From contig JAUVTO010000061.1 in assembly GCA_030601485.1 (NCBI GenBank), positions 1-9,397 of the forward strand: a stretch of 9,397 nucleotides of DNA. The letters run 5' to 3'. How positions within the stretch are numbered: position 1 is the first letter of the stretch; each line of letters opens with the position of its first letter. Of this stretch, positions 1 to 6,514 are shown one piece after another. Made by a program: the position numbers and the translations under genes. The notes below the pieces were generated by a model, which was not told the origin of the DNA, made no database searches, and saw nothing but the letters and a program-made list of their open reading frames with translations. The stretch is from Desulfobacterales bacterium. Its GTDB lineage: Bacteria; Desulfobacterota; Desulfobacteria; Desulfobacterales; UBA11574.

Positions 1-1349
1 AGCCGATTTTCCCCTCCGTATTCATCGGAAACCAGTTCTTTCCTGAGCTCTTCCAACATAGCTGGCGGGAAAAGATCGTTAAAAGACATTTTCATGATCA
101 TTTCATATGCGGAATAGCCCAGCAGTTTCTCTGCTTGCTGGTTAAAAACAATAATGGATCCATCACTGTCCGAGGCGATTATGGCATCTATGGAACTCTG
201 AATTAGGTTGTGTTCAAACTCAAAGAGTGTATGAAGCTCTTGTTGCAGCCGCTTGATTTCGCGCATATCTTTAAAATAGCCCACCGTGGCAACTTCCTGT
301 CCTTCTTCATACAGTAATGCTGCGGAGAGCAGGATGGGTATTATCTGCTCATACTTATCGACGATTTCCACTTTATAGTTAACCAAACGGCCGGGACCGC
401 CGTACTCAGGCCCGTAAATCATTTTCTTAATGTTTTTAGCCTCGCCTTCTTTGTAAAACTGGGTGACGTGAATTTTGGAAAGTTCCTCCTGGGTGTACCC
501 GAATATGTTTTCAGCGCCCTTATTAAAAATGATGATGTTGCCTTTACGGTCATTGGCAATGATTGCGTCTATTGAGGTCTGGATAAGGTTTGTTTGAAAG
601 TCATGCGCTTTTTTAAGCTTTCGTTCCATCTCCTTTCTCTGGGTTTGATCCACACAGACCCCTTCATACCCTATAACGCTCCCCTCTCGATCATATCGTG
701 CGTGAGCGGTGCGCAATACCGAGATCACTTTTCCATCCTTGCGCTTCAAATTAACTTCATATTCAATTACGTGGCCGTTTCGTTCAATCAACTCCTGGTA
801 TTTTTGGCGATCTTCAGGTTTCAGATAAAGGTCTCTGGCTATATCTACCTTAAAGAATTCCTCTTTGTTCTTGTATCCCAACATATCTATAAAAGCCTGA
901 TTGGCTTCGATATATTTACCCTCTTTACTACTCATAGATACTCCGACTTGCACATGTTCAAACAATTTTTTGTAGTCTTCTATGGAGGCGCGAAGCATTT
1001 TTTCACGCTCTTTTGTTTCTGTAATATCTTGATATATACAAAAGTGCGATATGGTTCCTTCAGCGGTTTGCAAAGGTAATTCGAAAATCTCGAAAGTTTT
1101 GTTGATGTGCGGAAAGTAGTTTTCCCAACGAAGGGTTTCTCCCTTAAAGACTTGTTTTGCCCTGCACCAGGAGCAAATTTTATCACGATTAGCAATCACC
1201 TGATAGCATTTTCCTCCAATGCCTTCTCCAAAGGCTTTAATACTGGCCTTGTTCATAAATTTTACAGTGTAATCATCCCTGATGATATAAACACCATGCC
1301 CCATGGCATCAAAAATAGAAGCAAGTCGTTTGGTCTCTTGATCAATCAT
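1..1349 (-). CDS. Multi-PAS domain sensor protein (N-terminal 449 residues, C-terminus beyond the window)
   Basis: The reading frame is open from an ATG at 1349 to the left edge, giving 449 codons with no stop. AGGAG lies about 11 bases before the ATG. Four PAS domains are visible, at about residues 6-112, 123-240, 251-366 and 377 to the edge. Evidence includes the domain openings (LFEHVQVGVS, IQTSIDAIIANDRKG, IQSSIDAIIASDSDG) and the domain ends (YQDITETKERE, GYFKDMREIKRLQ). PAS domains 3 and 4 resemble each other closely, suggesting tandem duplication. PAS 1 has a cysteine cluster, CYQVIANRDKICSWC (C48, C59, C62), of a kind seen in PAS sensors of anaerobes; metal or redox sensing is inference. 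There is no N-terminal membrane segment, so the visible part should be cytoplasmic. The gene starts 83 bp after tmcA on the same strand, so cotranscription with tmc is likely. The output module (histidine kinase, GGDEF or sigma54 activator) is outside the window and cannot be named. Confidence 0.9.
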   Translation of the reverse strand, partial: MIDQETKRLASIFDAMGHGVYIIRDDYTVKFMNKASIKAFGEGIGGKCYQVIANRDKICSWCRAKQVFKGETLRWENYFPHINKTFEIFELPLQTAEGTISHFCIYQDITETKEREKMLRASIEDYKKLFEHVQVGVSMSSKEGKYIEANQAFIDMLGYKNKEEFFKVDIARDLYLKPEDRQKYQELIERNGHVIEYEVNLKRKDGKVISVLRTAHARYDREGSVIGYEGVCVDQTQRKEMERKLKKAHDFQTNLIQTSIDAIIANDRKGNIIIFNKGAENIFGYTQEELSKIHVTQFYKEGEAKNIKKMIYGPEYGGPGRLVNYKVEIVDKYEQIIPILLSAALLYEEGQEVATVGYFKDMREIKRLQQELHTLFEFEHNLIQSSIDAIIASDSDGSIIVFNQQAEKLLGYSAYEMIMKMSFNDLFPPAMLEELRKELVSDEYGGENR

Positions 1350-1432
1350 GGTATGCTTCTCTCCTTGCGGGGTGTTTGGAAATTTTCGTGTTAAATTTTC
1401 TTCTCAATCTCTTGCGGGTGCGAGTTATGCGT

Positions 1433-1819
1433 TTATCTTGGATGACATTCGCTGCACATGATCGGCCCGGCCTTTTTTTTCTGGTGGCATCCCTTGCATT
1501 GCAAATGGTAAATTTTTACAAGGGCCATAGAGTTATCACCCTTATTAATGGTATGACATTCCGAACATTCCTGTTCCTCGGAAGAATCATCTTCATTTTC
1601 TTTTCCATCCTCATATACATGATGACAAGTATTGCATTCGTCAATCCCTGCCGTTTCATTGTGTTTATCATGCAGAAACGGAACCGCTGGTCTCATCTTC
1701 TTCTCAAATGCGCTGTCCTCAACATTTGTCACATCTTCCTGTGAATAGCCGGACATAACAGCAAATATGAAACCAATCAGAGTTATTACCGTATATATTA
1801 TCAATGTCCTTTTTTCCAT
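1433..1819 (-). CDS. tmcA: Periplasmic tetraheme cytochrome c3 (type II, acidic), Tmc complex subunit A
   Basis: The protein has 128 residues from the ATG at 1819, which follows GGGGGA by about seven bases. A TTG at 1852 would add 11 residues but lacks a good ribosome site. Residues 4-24 form a hydrophobic export signal. Four CxxCH heme sites follow: C62-H66, C85-H89, C108-H112 and C122-H126. There are exactly eight histidines. Besides the four motif ones, H50 and H53 (FLHDKH), H67 (CNTCHH) and H105 (YHLQC) sit where class III cytochromes c3 have their distal ligands, so four bis-His hemes are expected. An acidic stretch at residues 70-84 lies between hemes 1 and 2, consistent with the acidic type II c3. 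In sulfate reducers TmcA accepts electrons from periplasmic hydrogenase or type I c3 and passes them to the Tmc membrane complex. The tmcB and tmcC genes lie just upstream. The heme count separates it from the 16-heme HmcA. Confidence 0.93.
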   Translation of the reverse strand: MEKRTLIIYTVITLIGFIFAVMSGYSQEDVTNVEDSAFEKKMRPAVPFLHDKHNETAGIDECNTCHHVYEDGKENEDDSSEEQECSECHTINKGDNSMALVKIYHLQCKGCHQKKKAGPIMCSECHPR

Positions 1820-1865
1820 CAGGATTCCCCCAATTTTAAGAGCCTGACCCAACTGAATTTACCCG

Positions 1866-3209
1866 TTATACCGGTTTTTCCATGACTTTGTATATAATAT
1901 CACCCAGAAAATGTAGTTCCATATCAAGGCCGTAGTGATGAAGAATATCTTCTATTCCACCATGACAGTTATGGCAAGGGGCTATTATAACCTTTGCACC
2001 CCTGGTCTTTGTAGCAAATAACTGCTCTGCCTTGATCCTGTTCCCTTTAATACGTTTCATCTTGTATTGAGGACCGGTATTTATTACACCGCCTCCTGCA
2101 CAACAACAGTAATTGTGTTCCCGATTGGGATGCATCTCGATAAACTCTTCACAAAGCGCATCAACAACATAACGTGCCTTTTCATGAAGACCTTTTCCCC
2201 GAATAATATTGCAGGGATCCTGGAAGGTGACCGGCTTATCATACTTTTTAGCGATTTTTATTTTTCCTTGTTTTAACAATTCGTAATAGAATTCGACGGC
2301 ATGTGTAACCGGTATTGGCGGCATCTTCCATGCCAGCCACCGGTTTCCCACATCATATACGGATCGGAATGCATGTCCGCACTCTCCCATTACAATCCGC
2401 TTAACCTTGAGCCGCATCGCCGTTTCAAAATGTACCTTTTTCAATCGCCCCATCATTTCGTAGTCTCCGGTAAACATACATTGATCGCTGTTGTCCCATC
2501 CGGGTGTTGCCGGCATTGTAAAATCAACTCCGGCTGCATTCATGATAACTGCAGCCTGATATATAAGCTGTGCACGAAATTTCGGTTCAGGGGCAATGAC
2601 GGAGTAAAAAATTTCAGACCCTTCCTTTTCTATGGGTATCCTCAAAGATGATATCTCATCCTGTGCTTCTTCTTCTTGCCAAAAGAGAGTGTCAATCCAT
2701 TCATCCTCCTTTACCCACATCTGGTTTAAGGTGGCTGAATGGCTGTGTGCGGTATCCTGTATGTACAGCTGGGTAACACCCAGCATATGGCAGAGCCTTC
2801 GCACAACAGACATTAAGTAAGCAATGTCTATACCAAATGGGCAATACATAGCGCAGCGTCGGCACAGGTTACATTCCGTGGATGCAATTCGAGAAGCATC
2901 TCTTATAAACTCGGGATCAACTTTGCCTTTCCTTTTTAATATTTCCCATATGGTTTGTTTAACCTTGCCCGCAGGAGAAAATTTCGGGTCGTTATCATGG
3001 GAAAGATAATAGTGGCAGGCTTCAGAGCAAAGTCCACAGTGGACACAGGTTTCAACATATGTCTTTAGCCGGGCGCCTGTCTCCGCCGCTAAAACCTTGT
3101 TTATAACTTGTTCGATCTTTTCCGGAGTCAACCTTGCAATTCCCTTATCAATTCCCTCATCAACAATTTTGCTGCTTTCATCGCTTCTTTTAATAGCAGG
3201 TTCAGCCAT
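1866..3209 (-). CDS. tmcB: Tmc complex Fe-S/CCG-domain subunit B (HmcF/HdrD-like)
   Basis: The protein has 447 residues from the ATG at 3209, which follows AAAAGGAG by seven bases. An in-frame ATG at 3275 would overlap tmcC and has no ribosome site. Two [4Fe-4S] ferredoxin motifs lie near the N-terminus: C55-C58-C61-C65 and C113-C116-C119-C123. The C-terminal half has CCG domains of the HdrB/HdrD/GlpC type. The second is complete, with C333, C368-C369 (within CCC) and C412-C415, which in HdrB-type proteins bind noncubane [4Fe-4S] clusters. The first retains only C244 and C277 and looks degenerate. There is no signal peptide or membrane segment, so it should sit on the cytoplasmic face, taking electrons from the TmcC cytochrome b. 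Its terminal cytoplasmic partner is not established from sequence. Length and domain order match HmcF, but the neighbouring tetraheme cytochrome and TmcD support tmcB. Confidence 0.92.
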   Translation of the reverse strand: MAEPAIKRSDESSKIVDEGIDKGIARLTPEKIEQVINKVLAAETGARLKTYVETCVHCGLCSEACHYYLSHDNDPKFSPAGKVKQTIWEILKRKGKVDPEFIRDASRIASTECNLCRRCAMYCPFGIDIAYLMSVVRRLCHMLGVTQLYIQDTAHSHSATLNQMWVKEDEWIDTLFWQEEEAQDEISSLRIPIEKEGSEIFYSVIAPEPKFRAQLIYQAAVIMNAAGVDFTMPATPGWDNSDQCMFTGDYEMMGRLKKVHFETAMRLKVKRIVMGECGHAFRSVYDVGNRWLAWKMPPIPVTHAVEFYYELLKQGKIKIAKKYDKPVTFQDPCNIIRGKGLHEKARYVVDALCEEFIEMHPNREHNYCCCAGGGVINTGPQYKMKRIKGNRIKAEQLFATKTRGAKVIIAPCHNCHGGIEDILHHYGLDMELHFLGDIIYKVMEKPV

Positions 3210-3258
3210 GTTATATTCTCCTTTTATAAAATCGATTTGCGATTTTATTATAGGTTTC

Positions 3259-3918
3259 CTACCAATCTTTTGCATGCCTGATGGCGCCGAATTCAGAACC
3301 CATGTACCCTCTTGTAAATGGGAAAAAAATCATATGTATCAAGCGTGTAAAAGGAATTGAGGCCAGCATGATCTCTCCGGCTATAATGTGGATAATTCCC
3401 ATGACTCTGAACCCAGCCCACTGATGATATGTCCAGAAACCCGTGATAAAGGGTGCGGCAACAATAGCAAGTATTACGTAATCAGAAACAGATGTTAAGT
3501 ACTTGACCTCCGGCAGAACGATTCTTCTAACAAGAAAAAAAATACATGAAGCAATAACAACTACAGCCAATATATCGACAGTAGTGTCCGAAATATACCA
3601 CCAGCTAATATCCCACGATTCCTTCCAGAGAATTATATGTGCACTAAGAAAAATCGGAATAAAAATAATGCATACATGAAATGTAAATGTGACGATAGTG
3701 AAAAGCGGGTTTTTTCTCCATTTTACAGTTCCAAAGGGAATGATCCAATGCAGGATCGACCGAAGTCCGAATTTTAAGCTCATATATTCATATACGAATA
3801 CATCCTTCTTCCTGGCAAGCACGGCCATGGAGATCAGCCTGTACAAACTACCCCCGAAAAAAATGACAAAGGAGACCCAGACCAGCGGGCCGCTAACAAA
3901 ATTATAGATATCATGCAT
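3259..3918 (-). CDS. tmcC: Tmc complex integral membrane cytochrome b subunit C (HmcE/NarI-like)
   Basis: This 219-residue integral membrane protein starts at the ATG at 3918, nine bases after AAGGA. Five hydrophobic helices can be drawn, at about residues 10-32, 72-97, 112-131, 145-163 and 172-197. Candidate heme b ligands are H81 and H94 in the second helix and H177 and H195 in the fifth. The 18-residue spacing of the last pair equals that of the NarI heme ligands, which supports a b-type cytochrome of the nitrate-reductase gamma, DsrM and HmcE kind. The expected role is to carry electrons through the membrane between periplasmic TmcA and cytoplasmic TmcB. It starts 34 bp after tmcD and ends 49 bp before tmcB, so translation is probably coordinated. 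The ligand assignment is inferred from spacing only. Confidence 0.9.
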   Translation of the reverse strand: MHDIYNFVSGPLVWVSFVIFFGGSLYRLISMAVLARKKDVFVYEYMSLKFGLRSILHWIIPFGTVKWRKNPLFTIVTFTFHVCIIFIPIFLSAHIILWKESWDISWWYISDTTVDILAVVVIASCIFFLVRRIVLPEVKYLTSVSDYVILAIVAAPFITGFWTYHQWAGFRVMGIIHIIAGEIMLASIPFTRLIHMIFFPFTRGYMGSEFGAIRHAKDW

Positions 3919-3952
3919 GGCTTTTTTCCTTTTAGCCCGTGAGAGATCCGGG

Positions 3953-5236
3953 TTAGCCGGTAATATCGTTTACCGGCAAAACCAGCCGAAAATACTTGCC
4001 GCCATCGGGATCGCCCTCGATTCCTTTTATTAGAATCTTTTTAGAGTCAGGGCTGAAAACAGGATTCCACAGTGCTTTATACGATTTCTTAAGAGGTTTT
4101 CCGTCTATAACAGTTGTATATTGTCCGTTTCTTTCTACTTTTGCAGCGACCTTTCTGCTGTCAGGACTGAAAACAGGCTGCCAGACCATGTCATATTTTT
4201 CACCCCAAGCCCTACCGTCCACAGCAATGGTCCACTTTCCGTCTTCTTTTCCGATGCAGGCGATCCTGTTTCCGTCCGGGCTGAAAACCGCATCAGTGAC
4301 GAGGTCACCAAAGGTGAGAGACCAGGGTATACCGTTAACTGCGATGGTCCAGCGGCCATATTTGGTTGCCACGATGGCAGCTATCTTTTTTCCGTCCGTA
4401 CTATACATATGATGCCAGAGCTGGTCAAAAGAGCGATCCCAAAACAATTTGCCATCTTGAGCAAGAGTCCATTTCCCTGCTATCCTTACCGGCGCAGTAA
4501 CAGAACCGTTTGCCGGGCTAAATTGCGGCATCCAGACGGAACTATATACCTTATCCCAGAGAACTCCGTCCACAGCAATTGTGTAATCATAAAGGGATGT
4601 TCTCACTTCTGCAGCCACGTGCTCGGAATCATGGGAAAAGGCCAGGCCCCAAAGGTTAACGAAATTTGCGTCCCATGGCTTGCCGTTCACTACTGCGGAA
4701 TAACAACCTTCCTGAAATTTAAAAATATCCCCTTGTTTTATCATGACTGTGGGGACAACACCGGCAACTCTTTTTCCATCATGGCTGATAGTGAGATTGC
4801 TCAGGTCTGAAAATCTCGTTTCCCATGGTATATCGTTAGTCACTGCAAAGTATTCCATATCTTTCTGAGCAGCTACCGTGATATTTTTGCCGTCCGCCCC
4901 GAACTTGGTATTCCATACAAAGTCAAAGGTGTTTTCCCAGGCAACACCATCCACCGCCACAGTCCACGCTCCCATATCCGACACTAATGCCGTCAATCGA
5001 TTATCAGATCCAAATTTTAAATACCATATTTTGTCAAACGTGTTTTGCCAGGGAGTATTATTTTCACAAACACTAAATTCCATGTCACCTGTTTTTACAA
5101 CTACTGCTATCCTTTCTCCGTCCGGGCTGGCATAAGGTTCCTCTATCCAGTTAAACATATCCTTCCACTTTGTGGTATCCACAACTAACTTTTTGCCGGT
5201 TTCCCAGTCCCAGGTGCTGAAATTATGCATAGCCAT
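3953..5236 (-). CDS. tmcD: Tmc complex subunit D, tryptophan-rich beta-propeller-like repeat protein
   Basis: This 427-residue soluble protein has no signal peptide or membrane segment. It contains about ten copies of a roughly 40-residue unit built around a [PA]W-x3-F-x3-W segment, a [FY]S-[PH]D-[GS] turn and a WT[IV]AVDG strand. Examples are PWQNTFDKIWYLKFGSD, AWGEKYDMVWQPVFSPD and PLKKSYKALWNPVFSPD. The first and last units are less regular. The pattern resembles PD40/WD40-like propeller blades, so one large or closed propeller is likely. It is named tmcD from its genetic linkage to tmcCBA and from the tryptophan-rich TmcD described in Desulfovibrio; no catalytic residue or cofactor site is visible. 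A cytoplasmic scaffold or docking role is inference. AAGGAG lies about 15 bases before the ATG at 5236 and AAGAAG is closer. A second ATG at 5230 is also possible. This is the first gene of the operon. Confidence 0.85.
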   Translation of the reverse strand: MAMHNFSTWDWETGKKLVVDTTKWKDMFNWIEEPYASPDGERIAVVVKTGDMEFSVCENNTPWQNTFDKIWYLKFGSDNRLTALVSDMGAWTVAVDGVAWENTFDFVWNTKFGADGKNITVAAQKDMEYFAVTNDIPWETRFSDLSNLTISHDGKRVAGVVPTVMIKQGDIFKFQEGCYSAVVNGKPWDANFVNLWGLAFSHDSEHVAAEVRTSLYDYTIAVDGVLWDKVYSSVWMPQFSPANGSVTAPVRIAGKWTLAQDGKLFWDRSFDQLWHHMYSTDGKKIAAIVATKYGRWTIAVNGIPWSLTFGDLVTDAVFSPDGNRIACIGKEDGKWTIAVDGRAWGEKYDMVWQPVFSPDSRKVAAKVERNGQYTTVIDGKPLKKSYKALWNPVFSPDSKKILIKGIEGDPDGGKYFRLVLPVNDITG

Positions 5237-5268
5237 TTTCTTCTTGAATAGCTCCTTGTCTGATCTTT

Positions 5269-5274
5269 ATTATA
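5269..5274 (-). promoter_or_regulatory. Possible -10 box of the tmc operon
   Basis: A perfect TATAAT on the minus strand lies 32 bases upstream of the tmcD start. No good -35 hexamer sits 16-18 bases further up. The spacer instead contains a short inverted repeat, GGTT-N8-AACC. This would fit an activator-dependent promoter, but the region is AT-rich and a chance match is possible. Confidence 0.3.
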
Positions 5275-5319
5275 TTGGTTTTGACTGTAACCTTTTTTAT
5301 TTAAATTTTCAGAAAAATT

Positions 5320-5345
5320 AATTTCAAAATTTGAATTTCAAAATT
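5320..5345. repeat. Direct repeat pair with internal inverted symmetry upstream of tmcD
   Basis: AATTTCAAAATT occurs twice, at 5320-5331 and 5334-5345, with a 14-bp period. Between and across the copies are two overlapping 6-1-6 inverted repeats, TTCAAA-A-TTTGAA and TTTGAA-T-TTCAAA. It lies about 85-110 bp upstream of the tmcD start codon. It could be a regulator binding site, but low sequence complexity weakens the case. Confidence 0.4.
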
Positions 5346-5429
5346 AAAAAATCTTTTTTCACGGCCCTATTACATTTATTTACATTAATATCAAGTTTAA
5401 AAGCTCTTTCCCATTTCCCCGGAACTCAA

Positions 5430-5453
5430 TATTCCAGTGTTCCATTATTCCAA
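5430..5453. repeat. Three tandem copies of an 8-bp unit (TATTCCAN)
   Basis: The sequence reads TATTCCAG, TGTTCCAT and TATTCCAA in direct succession, with one mismatch in the middle copy. It marks the left side of a compositionally odd segment within the divergent intergenic region. Similar short-period TTCCA-rich stretches, as I recall them, occur as intergenic repeats in Desulfobacterota genomes. No gene is expected here. Confidence 0.5.
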
Positions 5454-5458
5454 TTGTG

Positions 5459-5572
5459 ACCTGCCCGCTCGTGCCCCAGGCCGCCTCGCCTTGCCCGTCC
5501 GCCATCGGCTGCGCCTCAGGCGAATGCCGGGCGGGCTCGGCTGGCGGGCGAGCTCGCAGTGGCAGACGAGGC
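5459..5572. other. GC-rich foldable block in the 459-bp divergent intergenic region
   Basis: The stretch 5237-5695 between tmcD and the LysM gene holds no convincing gene. Most of it is strongly AT-rich, but 5459-5572 is very GC-rich with abrupt borders. The block can pair end to end: GCCTCG (5483-5488) with CGAGGC (5567-5572), then TGCC (5492-5495) with GGCA (5561-5564). It also contains CGCCTCAGGCG (5512-5522) and the perfect palindrome GCGAGCTCGC (5548-5557). Short open frames through it encode only low-complexity Pro/Arg/Ala sequence without a ribosome site. It looks like an inserted repeat or a structured element. Confidence 0.5.
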
Positions 5573-5695
5573 AAAGTGAACTGACTTGGCCTTTTGAAAT
5601 AAAGACTTTTTTTCTTTAAATTTGTTAAGAAATTTTATATATTTAATTTTGGCAAAATCAGAAGGGGATAGCAAATAATTTCCTGGAGGGCAATC

Positions 5696-6331
5696 ATGAC
5701 ACATAAAGACTCCGACTTTACGGATCAAGCAAATTCAGAACCGGAAAAGAATGATTTTTACGAAGAAGAATATTTGCAATGGGATAAGAAAAAAAAGGCA
5801 AAATTCGGTTCCGGGGCGTTCAAAATTCCTGAAACAATCCCCTTCTCATGGTTCGGGGTAGGTGTTTTGATTTTTATGATCCTGTTAATTCTGGTTTTGG
5901 GAGGGACACTGGGAAAAGTTGTAGGCTTTGAAAACAGGCTAAAAAATCTTGAAGAACAAATCGTTATGTTTCAAGATATCGACGACAAACTAACACCGAT
6001 CTTAGAACAGGCCCAGGCTTTCGAACAGTTCAAGGATCGTTTTGACCGATTGGAAGCTTCAATGACGTTGAGAATGGATCACGTCGCAAAAGGCCTGAAT
6101 GATTTGCAGAAAAAGATAGCCCAAGTCAGGACAAAAAAAACCGAGGTCGTAAAACCGGCAAAAGTTGCCAAAAAAACCACAAAAAAACGCTACTACACCG
6201 TCCAACCCGGTGACACACTTTACAAAATCAGTCGAAGGTATGGTTTGACGGTGAAGAAAATACGGATTCTGAATAAATTATCTGACACAGCTGTCATTCA
6301 TCCCGGGCAGAAATTATTAGTGGGTCCGTAA
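5696..6331 (+). CDS. Membrane-anchored coiled-coil protein with C-terminal LysM domain
   Basis: The protein has 211 residues, starting at the ATG at 5696 six bases after a GGAGG ribosome site. The order is: a charged cytoplasmic N-terminus (1-50), one membrane helix (about 52-72, VGVLIFMILLILVLGG core), a probable coiled coil (about 78-145) rich in Leu, Glu, Lys and Gln, a Lys/Thr/Val linker (147-165), and a LysM domain (166-209). The LysM domain has the usual YTVQPGDTLYKIS opening and the HPGQKLLV end. LysM binds peptidoglycan N-acetylglucosamine chains, so the protein probably links the inner membrane to the cell wall from the periplasmic side. No hydrolase or peptidase domain is present, so a structural or scaffolding role is more likely than enzymatic cleavage. 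It is the only plus-strand gene here, diverges from tmc and is followed directly by an intrinsic terminator, so it is probably monocistronic. I do not recognise a specific named family. Confidence 0.88.
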   Translation: MTHKDSDFTDQANSEPEKNDFYEEEYLQWDKKKKAKFGSGAFKIPETIPFSWFGVGVLIFMILLILVLGGTLGKVVGFENRLKNLEEQIVMFQDIDDKLTPILEQAQAFEQFKDRFDRLEASMTLRMDHVAKGLNDLQKKIAQVRTKKTEVVKPAKVAKKTTKKRYYTVQPGDTLYKISRRYGLTVKKIRILNKLSDTAVIHPGQKLLVGP

Positions 6332-6335
6332 CGCA

Positions 6336-6363
6336 GGCAGGCTCGCCTCCCTGCCGATTTTTT
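6336..6363 (+). terminator. Rho-independent terminator of the LysM gene
   Basis: GGCAGG (6336-6341) pairs with CCTGCC (6350-6355) across an eight-base loop, followed by a run of six T (6358-6363). It begins five bases after the LysM gene stop codon. Confidence 0.75.
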
Positions 6364-6398
6364 ATTTATCCCCAGGCGGACGAGTTCAACATATGATG

Positions 6399-6436
6399 AA
6401 AAAACAAAGGCAGAGTCAAACGACCCTGCCTTTGTT
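6399..6436 (-). terminator. Rho-independent terminator of the XRE-type regulator gene
   Basis: AACAAAGGCAG (6403-6413) and CTGCCTTTGTT (6426-6436) form a perfect 11-bp stem. After one mismatch, GTC (6415-6417) pairs with GAC (6422-6424) around a four-base loop. On the minus strand the stem runs into six T (6399-6404), so it stops transcription of the gene ending at 6515. It lies back to back with the plus-strand terminator. Confidence 0.8.
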
Positions 6437-6514
6437 ATCCGATGATTTACTGTTGATTATTTTCTAATTTGCTCGTCAAGAGCTTGCCTCTATGTAACGC
6501 AGGCAGATATGTTC

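Larger units (their letters stand above)
6328..6506. repeat. 13-bp direct repeat GTAACGCAGGCAG, two copies
   Basis: Identical 13-mers lie at 6328-6340, overlapping the LysM stop codon and the first terminator arm, and at 6494-6506, just beyond the end of the xre-like gene. They are 166 bp apart and bracket both terminators. This may be a small duplication scar or a recombination footprint. Confidence 0.5.

Noticed and set aside
980..1195. 71-codon minus-strand frame inside the PAS gene
   Set aside because: It is an out-of-frame shadow of PAS domain 1; the real frame runs unbroken from 1349.
594..1744. Several open frames of 95-161 codons on the plus strand across the PAS and tmcA region
   Set aside because: They lie opposite clearly coding minus-strand genes, have Phe/Ile/Ser-rich improbable sequences and lack ribosome sites.
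1820..1852. TTG start for tmcA giving 139 residues
   Set aside because: The ATG at 1819 has a closer purine-rich ribosome site and places the signal peptide at the N-terminus.
3210..3275. Longer start for tmcB giving 469 residues
   Set aside because: It would overlap tmcC and lacks a ribosome site; the ATG at 3209 has AAAAGGAG at ideal spacing.
1866..3918. Reading tmcB/tmcC as hmcF/hmcE or dsrK/dsrM
   Set aside because: The adjacent cytochrome has four hemes rather than the many of HmcA, tmcD is present, and no DsrJOP-like genes occur.
4121..4810. 229-codon plus-strand frame across tmcD
   Set aside because: It is antisense to the repeat-encoding tmcD sequence; the repeats keep the opposite strand open. 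No homology-like features or ribosome site.
5430..5453. CRISPR-like array from the tandem TATTCCAN units
   Set aside because: Units are 8 bp and contiguous with no spacers, and there are no cas genes.
5380..5728. Small frames of 60-70 codons through the GC-rich intergenic block, on both strands
   Set aside because: Their sequences are low-complexity Pro/Arg/Ala or derive from TTCCA repeats, and no ribosome site or domain is visible.
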